Assembly: GCA_946529195.1 (NCBI GenBank)
Contig: CAMMZE010000011.1
Coordinates: 1 to 13,543 of the forward strand
DNA from: an uncultured Lachnospiraceae bacterium
GTDB taxonomy: Bacteria; Bacillota_A; Clostridia; Lachnospirales; Lachnospiraceae
DNA: 13,543 bases
Direction of reading: 5' to 3'
In this document: positions 8,339-13,543 of the stretch, one piece after another
Layout: each line of letters begins with the position of its first letter
How positions within the stretch are numbered: position 1 is the first letter of the stretch
Notes under the pieces: model-generated
Seen by the model: only the letters and a program-made list of their open reading frames with translations
Database searches by the model: none
What the model was told of the DNA's origin: nothing
Made by a program: the position numbers and the translations under genes

Positions 8339-8402
8339 GCTGTATCAGTAATTGTCATGAACATGGAAACGCCTGCGGCGCATCCTGTTATTTCTATACG
8401 GA

Positions 8403-9710
8403 TTACTCAGCGTCCTCTGCCTTAGGAGCAACCTCTACTGCAGCATCAGTTACAAAGCGGAGTGCCTTCTGGGCAACATAATCGCCTCTCATAGCTGCCA
8501 TAGAGTTCTTGTCAAAGAGCTCCTTGAGCTTATCAACCTGCATGTTGTTCTGCTCTGCAAGCTTCTCGAACTCAGCGTCGAGCTCTTCATCGGACATCTC
8601 AAGGCCCTCTGCCTCAGCAATGGCCTGAAGAACAAGGCTTGTCTGAATATTCTTGAGAGCCGGATCCATAACAGGGCTCAGAGCATCCTCTCTGGACATG
8701 CCGGTGTACTGCATATACTGCTGCAGACCGATACCCATCTGGGAGGTGTAGCGCTCTAAGAGCTCTTCTGCTGCGGACTCGATCATTACCTGAGGAATAT
8801 CCATCTCGGAATTCTCAATGATGGCGTCAACAAGCTTCTGCTGTTTTACTTCCAGAGCTGCCTTCTCTTTTCTCTCGCGGATCTGCTTCTCCAGATCTGC
8901 CTTGTACTCTTCGAGTGTATCGAACTCAGAAACATCCTGGGCAAGATCATCATCGATCTCAGGAAGCTCTGTATGCTTTACTTCGTGAACCTTTACCTGG
9001 AATACAGCAGCCTTGCCTGCAAGCTCCTCTGCATGATACTCCTCAGGGAAAGTAACCTCAACCTTAACATCATCGCCTGCCTTGGCGCCGATCAGCTGGT
9101 CTTCAAATCCCGGAATGAAAGCACCGGAACCAAGCTTTAAGGAATGATTCTCAGCGGAACCGCCCTCAAACTCTTCACCGTCAACAGTGCCGACATAATC
9201 GATCACAACGGTGTCATCCTTCTCAGCGGGAGTCTCGATGGAGATCTCACGGCCGTTCTGCTTCTGAACGCTTGCCAGCTCTGCATCAACATCCTCTGCT
9301 GTTACAGTGATCTCTTCTGCCTCTACCTCAAGGCCCTTGTACTGGCCAAGAGTAACCTCAGGCTTGGTTGCTACTTCTGCTGTATAGATAAAATCCTCAC
9401 CCTTCTCGATCTTAACAAGATCGAAAGCCGGCATGGAAGTGATGGTAAGATCTTCCACCTGCTCCATAGCCTCAGGATAAGTTGTATTTACCAGCTCATT
9501 CGCTGCATCCTCATAAAAGATCTCAGCGCCGTACAGCTTCTCAGCAAGTTTCTGAGGAACCTTTCCTTTACGGAAACCGGGGGCTGTAATATTCTTTCTC
9601 ATTTTAACATAGGCATTTGTGATTGCCTTATCCAGACGGTCAGCATCAACGGTGATCGTCAGTTTAGCCATGTTATGCTCCAGTTTTTCAACACTTACCT
9701 GTACACTCAT
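8403..9710 (-). CDS. tig: Trigger factor, ribosome-bound chaperone
   Basis: Chaperone that docks at the ribosome exit tunnel and protects nascent chains (435 residues, usual length). The N-terminal ribosome-binding domain has the signature GFRKGKVP (45-52). The FKBP-type peptidyl-prolyl isomerase domain spans about 163-248 (DTVVIDYVGTVDG, GSGAFIPGFEDQLIGAKAGD, FPEEYHAEELAGKAAVF). The helical C-terminal chaperone domain follows from about 250. The start was set at 9710 (MSVQVSVEKLEHN), with AAGGAGG at about 9722-9728. The further upstream in-frame ATG at 9731 lacks a ribosome binding site and would swallow this one. It is the first gene of the operon and has a near-consensus promoter and a leader hairpin. 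The acidic tail PKAEDAE is ordinary. Confidence 0.97.
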   Translation of the reverse strand: MSVQVSVEKLEHNMAKLTITVDADRLDKAITNAYVKMRKNITAPGFRKGKVPQKLAEKLYGAEIFYEDAANELVNTTYPEAMEQVEDLTITSMPAFDLVKIEKGEDFIYTAEVATKPEVTLGQYKGLEVEAEEITVTAEDVDAELASVQKQNGREISIETPAEKDDTVVIDYVGTVDGEEFEGGSAENHSLKLGSGAFIPGFEDQLIGAKAGDDVKVEVTFPEEYHAEELAGKAAVFQVKVHEVKHTELPEIDDDLAQDVSEFDTLEEYKADLEKQIRERKEKAALEVKQQKLVDAIIENSEMDIPQVMIESAAEELLERYTSQMGIGLQQYMQYTGMSREDALSPVMDPALKNIQTSLVLQAIAEAEGLEMSDEELDAEFEKLAEQNNMQVDKLKELFDKNSMAAMRGDYVAQKALRFVTDAAVEVAPKAEDAE

Positions 9711-9741
9711 GATAGTAATATCCTCCTTCATCTATGGCAAA

Positions 9742-9760
9742 ACAGGCGCACTGCGCCTGT
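9742..9760 (-). other. Perfect hairpin in the tig mRNA leader
   Basis: An exact 9-bp inverted repeat around a single central base (ACAGGCGCA, C, TGCGCCTGT) lies between the predicted tig transcription start (about 9778) and the ribosome binding site at 9722-9728. In the minus-strand RNA the stem runs into UUUU then GCC. The U-tract is too short for a confident terminator. A 5' stabilising hairpin or weak attenuator is more likely. Confidence 0.5.
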
Positions 9761-9784
9761 CTATGCACAAACTCACACCATATA

Positions 9785-9813
9785 AGTATATTATAGGAAA
9801 TTCAGCTTGTAAA
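9785..9813 (-). promoter_or_regulatory. Predicted sigma-A promoter for the tig operon
   Basis: On the minus strand, -35 TTTACA (9808-9813) and -10 TATACT (9785-9790) are separated by exactly 17 bases; each matches consensus at five of six positions. The region upstream is very AT-rich, like an UP element. It includes an inverted pair AAATATTT (9835-9842 and 9847-9854). No CIRCE-type (TTAGCACTC-N9-GAGTGCTAA) or CtsR-type heptad repeat was seen, so expression looks constitutive. Confidence 0.8.
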
Positions 9814-9871
9814 TACTTGTTCTGCGAATTTTTTAAATATTTCACAAAATATTTATCCCAGATCAGCCGGT

Positions 9872-10735
9872 CTACTCCTGTGCCTGTCTGTTGTTGACGA
9901 TAAACATCAGGACCGACATGGCCAATATGATGATATAGCCGATGATGCTGATCAGATCCGGAAGCTCTCCGAAGAAGACCGCGCTCCAGATTGCCGCGAA
10001 AAATACCAGGGAATAGTCATAGATGGAGACTTCCCTCGCAGGCGCATAGGTGTAGGCCGCTGTGATGCCGAACTGTCCGCCTGCTGCTCCCGCGCCGGCG
10101 CCGAGCAGAATCAAAAACTGCGTCAGGCTCATGGGCTGGAAGAAAAAGAGCATGTAGGGCAGGGATGCCAGGCAGGAAAAGACGGAAAAGAAAAAGACGA
10201 TCATGGGGCCTCTTTCTCCCCGCAGTCCCAGATGGCGGACACAGGTATAGGCACCGCCGGCACTCATACCGCCGATGGCCCCGCAGACAGCCGGGAAAAC
10301 AGCCGTAAAATCAAAAGTCGGCTTGATGATCAGAAGGCTGCCGAAAAATGCCGCTGCTATACTGAAAACCTGCAAAGGCGTCAGCTTCTCCTTCAGAAAC
10401 AGATAGGAAAAGAGCAGGGTAAAAAAGGGCGAAAGCTTATTGAGCATGGAGGCGTCCGGCAGTACCATATTGCTCAGTGCATAAAAGTTGCAGAAAATGC
10501 CAATGGTACCCAGTGCGGACCGCAGCAGCAGAAAAGGAAGGTTTCTCTTCTCAAAAGAAAAACCTCCTCCGCTTCTTTTTAATATGACAAATGCAATCAC
10601 CGCTGCGACAACATTACGGAAGAAAGACTTTTCGATCGGCGGCAGATCTCCCGACATCTTAACGCAGAGATTCATGATAGAAAAGCTGAAAGCAGAAAAA
10701 AGAATGCAGAGGACTGCCTTATGTTTCTGGTTCAT
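9872..10735 (-). CDS. EamA/DMT-family transporter
   Basis: Integral membrane protein of the drug/metabolite transporter superfamily (287 residues) with about ten hydrophobic segments in two EamA repeats, roughly residues 6-137 and 148-282. Family landmarks are FRNVVAAVIAF (39-49), SALGTIGIFCNFYALSNM (73-90), the short LFLKEKLTPLQVF turn (112-124), and in the second repeat AAYTYAPAREVSIYDYSLVFFAAIW (226-250) followed by FGELPDLISIIGYIII. The substrate cannot be inferred; members export metabolites, amino acids or nucleosides. The start at 10735 shares its A with the upstream stop (TGATG), with GAGAGG about 8 bases upstream, indicating translational coupling to the CYTH gene. A longer frame from 10813 is out-of-family and overlaps that gene. 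It is the last gene of the murT-like unit. No good terminator was seen before the tig promoter. Confidence 0.9.
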   Translation of the reverse strand: MNQKHKAVLCILFSAFSFSIMNLCVKMSGDLPPIEKSFFRNVVAAVIAFVILKRSGGGFSFEKRNLPFLLLRSALGTIGIFCNFYALSNMVLPDASMLNKLSPFFTLLFSYLFLKEKLTPLQVFSIAAAFFGSLLIIKPTFDFTAVFPAVCGAIGGMSAGGAYTCVRHLGLRGERGPMIVFFFSVFSCLASLPYMLFFFQPMSLTQFLILLGAGAGAAGGQFGITAAYTYAPAREVSIYDYSLVFFAAIWSAVFFGELPDLISIIGYIIILAMSVLMFIVNNRQAQE

Positions 10736-11190
10736 CACATATCCTCTCTCCCGTGTCTGCTCAGCCAGGAATTGTGGTAGCGCCCGTCGTAGGTGACTTC
10801 CTCTCCCATCCATTCCGGCGGGATAAAAGCCCTGGCGCTTTCCAGATCCGGGAACTCGACCTCGACGATCACAAGTCCCTCCCAGACTCCCTCAAAAACA
10901 TCCAGCTCTGCCGTATATTTGTCAAGCGGGATCATATATCGTTTTTTGCTGATAATCGTGCCGTCTGTCTTTGCCAGCAGATGACGATACGCCCCTTCAT
11001 CCAGAGGATGCTCATGTTCCTGGCGGGCCATCATTCCGCCGCCCTTATAAGTCAGCCAGAAGTTGTCATTATCCCTGCGCACACGCACTACCGGACTGAT
11101 GCACAGATATCCCTGCTCGATCTTCCGGCAGGGATACTGCTCCAGGTTCTCAGGCATACGGGCGACGAGGAATTTTCTCTCGATCTCCAC
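10735..11190 (-). CDS. CYTH-domain protein, probable inorganic triphosphatase
   Basis: Small soluble protein (151 residues) with the CYTH (CyaB, thiamine triphosphatase) tunnel fold, which hydrolyses inorganic triphosphate or related polyphosphates with divalent metal. The signature EXEXK is at the very N-terminus (Glu2, Glu4, Lys6). Other tunnel residues are visible: VRVRR (35-39), LTYKGGG (46-52), KKRY (82-85), AELDVFEG (94-101) and VIVEVEF (107-113). The start codon is GTG at 11190, supported by AAGGAGG (11199-11205) 8 bases upstream. The gene lies 23 bases after the GatD-like gene and overlaps the EamA gene as TGATG. CYTH proteins of this short type are widespread in Firmicutes, and the physiological substrate is often unknown. 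A link to the Mur-type ligase upstream is only positional. Confidence 0.9.
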   Translation of the reverse strand: MEIERKFLVARMPENLEQYPCRKIEQGYLCISPVVRVRRDNDNFWLTYKGGGMMARQEHEHPLDEGAYRHLLAKTDGTIISKKRYMIPLDKYTAELDVFEGVWEGLVIVEVEFPDLESARAFIPPEWMGEEVTYDGRYHNSWLSRHGREDM

Positions 11191-11213
11191 GAGGTAAGCC
11201 TCCTTTTATGCTC

Positions 11214-11948
11214 TTACAGATCTACTTTTCTCTTAGGATCATGGAACTCCGGCAGGCGTTTTTCATAGGCTGCCACTGCCACATCCTCAAAGGCCAGGGT
11301 CACATCTCCCGCTCCCGCAAGCCGCAGCAGATATTTGGCGAAATACGGATTCATGATCAGAATAGGACCGGTCAGATAGGTTCCAAAGAAATTGCCCATC
11401 CGGATACCCTCCTGGTCAAAGCCTTTATTCAGGCCGTAGCCGCGGATCTTCTTGAAGCAGTAACCCTCTGCCTTGTCAGCGTAGGTCTGCGTAAACTGGC
11501 TCTTAAAGCCAATGATTTCCATATCTTTTCCCGTATCGTCTGTCAGAGTACCCAGGAACATGGAATTGTGGCGCTGCATCATGCGGCGGACGGCATACCC
11601 TTCATAGAGCCCCAGGCAGGGGATCCTGCTGCCGTCATCCTTTTCAATATAGGAACCGAATACCTCAAAGGCATTGCCTGTAAAAAGCATGACTTTTCCG
11701 GCATCGATCAGCTGGCGGAGTCTGTCTGTATAAGGGCGAAGTCTGTCCATTACATACTCCTGCTCCTTCTCCGGCATGGCTCCCATATAGATCATATCCA
11801 CATCTTCCGTCACAAAACGGGGCGTCTCATTGAGGGAAGTATAGATAAACTCTGCCTGTCCCTGCAGGCTTTTCTCCAGGTATGTGACATTGAACCTGTC
11901 ACCGTAGAGGTTGCAGGCTTCTGTATAAAGTGCTTCAATCTTAATCAT
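11214..11948 (-). CDS. GatD-like glutamine amidotransferase lacking catalytic Cys and His
   Basis: Class I (CobB/CobQ-type) glutamine amidotransferase homologue of 244 residues. It most resembles GatD, which supplies ammonia from glutamine to MurT for amidating lipid II D-Glu. Family features are NLYGD (13-17), the IYMGAMPEKEQ loop (53-63; GatD has a Gly-rich loop ending in EQ) and GNFFGTYLTGPI (185-196). The expected nucleophile elbow (ICGGYQFLG in Staphylococcus aureus GatD, from memory) reads LFTGNAFEVFG (88-98), so the Cys position is Thr90. The expected His in TYLHGP is Thr193. Codons are ACA and ACC, so this is not a one-base reading error. Glutaminase activity is therefore unlikely. 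The start overlaps the upstream ligase stop (ATGA), with GGGAGG upstream, so the two should be made in matched amounts. A full-length, undamaged frame argues for selection in a new role over decay. Confidence 0.88.
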   Translation of the reverse strand: MIKIEALYTEACNLYGDRFNVTYLEKSLQGQAEFIYTSLNETPRFVTEDVDMIYMGAMPEKEQEYVMDRLRPYTDRLRQLIDAGKVMLFTGNAFEVFGSYIEKDDGSRIPCLGLYEGYAVRRMMQRHNSMFLGTLTDDTGKDMEIIGFKSQFTQTYADKAEGYCFKKIRGYGLNKGFDQEGIRMGNFFGTYLTGPILIMNPYFAKYLLRLAGAGDVTLAFEDVAVAAYEKRLPEFHDPKRKVDL

Positions 11949-13327
11949 GCCTGCTTTCCTCCCCTGATGGCGTCTTTGACAGTCTGACGGATCTTCTCGT
12001 AATTTTCCATCTGATGCATATCATAAATAATATGCACGTCGATATCCTTGCTGAAATGCATCAGTTTCGGGATATCGCTGATGTTTTCTGTGCAGTGAAT
12101 ACGGTTTTCATCAATTCCCGCAAGGAGCATGCGGAGCAGATAATCCTTGGACCGCACACCGATGACCACAATATTCTCAATCAGAGGGTCATTCAGAAAT
12201 TCAAAATCCGTATCATACATATAAGTCAGGTTTTCCGAGGCAATGACATTGTAATCGGTATCCTCGATCATCAGAACAATCTCTTTGCGGTGAGGCAGAT
12301 TTCTGACATAGTCAAATACCACGCTGACCGCAGGCGCGATCCAGCTCTTGGCCATGGTGGAAATGACCTGGATCCCGTTTACAACTTCGAATCTGTAGCG
12401 GGAATCTACGATTCTGGTATCTGCAAGAGCATTGCAGATCTTGTCTGCGGAGACACCAAAAGTCCGCAGGAAGGTAACGACAGTCAGCTCATTATAAATG
12501 TTGAAGATACTGTCAGATACCATGGGATATTCTTCCTTCATACCATTGTGCTCAATGGTCACAAGGCGGTTATCATAATCGATCCCGGTTACATGGAAAT
12601 CCGGCTTGGGAGAGCTGAGCCCGCATTTGGGACAATGTACCCTTCCGATCTGGTTATAGCGGACATAGTCGTACTCCAGTGTTTCCTGGCAGCGGGGACA
12701 GATTCTCATATCATTGAGAATATTAAAAGGCTCTGTCCTGTCCTCCGGCTGACGGTCAATGGCGTAATAGATCCGCTTATTATCCTTCTTCAGGCGGCTG
12801 CTTAAGATATCATCCGCATTAAGGAAAAGGGTTGTGGTATCGGGCATGGCCTGCTCAATGATATCATAGATAAAATGCGGATGGGCATTTCTCATGCAGG
12901 AATCCCGGAAGAGATTGGTACAGATGGTATAATCCGGCTTCACATAGGGATAGATCCTGAGAGAGCTTCTCTCATCCACCTCCAGGACTGCCAGGGGATA
13001 GCGGGGTTTATTGGACAGGCTGACGCCGTTCATCAGACAGGTCGCGATTCCGGAAGCGATATTACCGCCCTCCCGGTTGGAAAGGACCTGATAGCCGCTC
13101 TTCTCCAGAACATCGACGATCATATTGGTTGTTGTCGTCTTGCCATTTGTACCTGTTACGGTCACAATTTTGGGAGGTCTGCCTATATACTTCAAAAAAT
13201 CCGGGCAGACCTTAAGAGCAACCTCTCCCGGAAGATTGGTGCCGCCCCGGTGCATAACCTTGCCAAGCACCTTGCAGCCGATCACAGCTAATTTCCCTGC
13301 AAGCAGGGCACAATAAAATCTAAGCAT
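11945..13327 (-). CDS. MurT-like Mur ligase family protein (divergent)
   Basis: ATP-dependent Mur-ligase-fold protein of 460 residues, closest to MurT (central Mur domain plus C-terminal DUF1727). The P-loop GTNGKTTTT (59-67), the SNREGGN stretch (83-89) and LEVDE (115-119) are intact. MurT's zinc ribbon is present as C210-x2-C213 and C232-x2-C235, with the neighbouring YNQIGRVHC very like S. aureus MurT. The C-terminal domain keeps YDTDFEFL (371-378). Three MurT motifs are altered: TNLFRD is followed by SCMRNAHP instead of QxDRxGE; the KNPAGxN motif is KSWIAPA (327-333); and the ADGxD stretch before the YDxDFE region is YNVIASEN. The ATPase is probably active, but the acceptor may differ from lipid II. 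The start at 13327 has a weak site (AGGATG). It is cotranscribed and overlaps the GatD-like gene. Confidence 0.88.
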   Translation of the reverse strand: MLRFYCALLAGKLAVIGCKVLGKVMHRGGTNLPGEVALKVCPDFLKYIGRPPKIVTVTGTNGKTTTTNMIVDVLEKSGYQVLSNREGGNIASGIATCLMNGVSLSNKPRYPLAVLEVDERSSLRIYPYVKPDYTICTNLFRDSCMRNAHPHFIYDIIEQAMPDTTTLFLNADDILSSRLKKDNKRIYYAIDRQPEDRTEPFNILNDMRICPRCQETLEYDYVRYNQIGRVHCPKCGLSSPKPDFHVTGIDYDNRLVTIEHNGMKEEYPMVSDSIFNIYNELTVVTFLRTFGVSADKICNALADTRIVDSRYRFEVVNGIQVISTMAKSWIAPAVSVVFDYVRNLPHRKEIVLMIEDTDYNVIASENLTYMYDTDFEFLNDPLIENIVVIGVRSKDYLLRMLLAGIDENRIHCTENISDIPKLMHFSKDIDVHIIYDMHQMENYEKIRQTVKDAIRGGKQA

Positions 13328-13355
13328 AATATTAACGCATCCTAATCATCAAGTG

Positions 13356-13370
13356 GCGGCAAAAAGCCGC
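13356..13370 (-). other. Short hairpin in the murT-like leader
   Basis: A GCGGC/GCCGC stem of 5 bp (13356-13360 with 13366-13370) surrounds a five-A loop (U5 in the minus-strand RNA). It lies about 28 bases before the start codon and just downstream of the predicted transcription start. It could affect initiation, since the ribosome binding site is weak. It is short, so its significance is uncertain. Confidence 0.35.
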
Positions 13371-13389
13371 GTTTTAAGGTTCATGGTGT

Positions 13390-13418
13390 ATTGTAACACA
13401 AGCGTCAAGTTCTGTCGA
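13390..13418 (-). promoter_or_regulatory. Predicted sigma-A promoter for the murT-like unit
   Basis: On the minus strand, -35 TCGACA (13413-13418) and -10 TACAAT (13390-13395) are 17 bases apart, each matching consensus at five of six positions. TGT directly before the -10 gives an extended -10. The predicted RNA start is near 13383, with a leader of about 55 bases. Confidence 0.72.
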
Positions 13419-13436
13419 GGGGAGGCTTGCCGGCTT

Positions 13437-13469
13437 TTGTCAGCGGGTTGTCGCTGGCTTGTCGCCGCT
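13437..13469. repeat. Three imperfect 11-base tandem repeats upstream of the murT-like promoter
   Basis: Units at 13437-13447, 13448-13458 and 13459-13469 read TTGTCAGCGGG, TTGTCGCTGGC and TTGTCGCCGCT on the plus strand. They share TTGTC followed by a GC-rich half and lie about 20 bases upstream of the -35 element. The spacing of about one helical turn would suit a cooperatively bound regulator, but chance is possible. Confidence 0.5.
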
Positions 13470-13510
13470 TTCTCCAGATTACAGCCACCATCGAGCCATG
13501 CCGCCGGTTC

Positions 13511-13531
13511 ATAAAATGCTTCGCATTTTAT
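13511..13531. repeat. Perfect 9-bp inverted repeat near the right edge
   Basis: ATAAAATGC (13511-13519) and GCATTTTAT (13523-13531) flank a three-base loop. No U-tract follows on either strand, and no reading frame crosses this region. It may be a dispersed palindromic element, or the end of an upstream structure outside the window. Confidence 0.45.
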
Positions 13532-13543
13532 TCACGGTCGCGG

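Noticed and set aside
8341..8380. Possible internal promoter for clpP (TTTCCA, 17 bp, GATACA on the minus strand)
   Set aside because: Both boxes match consensus poorly and overlap the proposed RNA structure; too weak to call.
9738..9760. Calling the tig leader hairpin an intrinsic terminator
   Set aside because: Only four U follow the stem before GCC, and the promoter lies directly upstream, so a full terminator there would silence the operon.
13412..13543. Possible end of an upstream minus-strand gene at the right edge
   Set aside because: All three minus-strand frames have stop codons within the last 85 bases, so no coding sequence enters the window here.

Overview
The window reads as chromosome from a Gram-positive anaerobe of the class Clostridia, most like the Lachnospiraceae. 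This is inferred from moderate GC content, strong AGGAGG-type ribosome binding sites, and two gene orders typical of that group: tig-clpP-clpX-lon-engB and asp23-nusB-xseA. All 13 recognised genes lie on the minus strand, so transcription runs from high to low coordinates. There are no tRNA or rRNA genes, no CRISPR array, no insertion sequence and no sign of recent transfer. It is mostly core genome.

Region A (13543 to 9872): a sigma-A-like promoter at 13390-13418 precedes a tightly coupled cluster. It encodes a MurT-like Mur ligase, a GatD-like class I glutamine amidotransferase (ATGA overlap), a CYTH-domain phosphatase (GTG start) and an EamA-family membrane transporter (TGATG overlap). In cell-wall amidation, MurT and GatD act together on lipid II. 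Here the GatD homologue has Thr at both the nucleophile Cys and the catalytic His positions, and the MurT homologue has lost several family motifs. This divergent pair is the most unusual content of the window.

Region B (9871 to 3281): a near-consensus promoter (TTTACA, 17 bp, TATACT) and a leader hairpin precede tig, clpP, clpX, lon and engB, which end in a clear intrinsic terminator at 3283-3332. This is a protein-quality-control operon: a ribosome-bound chaperone, the two parts of the ClpXP protease, the Lon protease and a ribosome-assembly GTPase. The tig-clpP gap holds a GC-rich hairpin and a second segment that could pair with it instead.

Region C (3280 to 1): a promoter at 3204-3232 precedes a beta-CASP metallo-beta-lactamase-fold RNase, an Asp23/Gls24 protein, nusB and the 5' part of xseA, which runs off the left edge. 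NusB and XseA are coupled by an ATGA overlap, and a hairpin lies between asp23 and nusB. The group links nucleic-acid processing with transcription antitermination.

Long open frames on the plus strand are mirror images of the minus-strand genes and are not annotated. No stretch over 300 bases lacks a gene.
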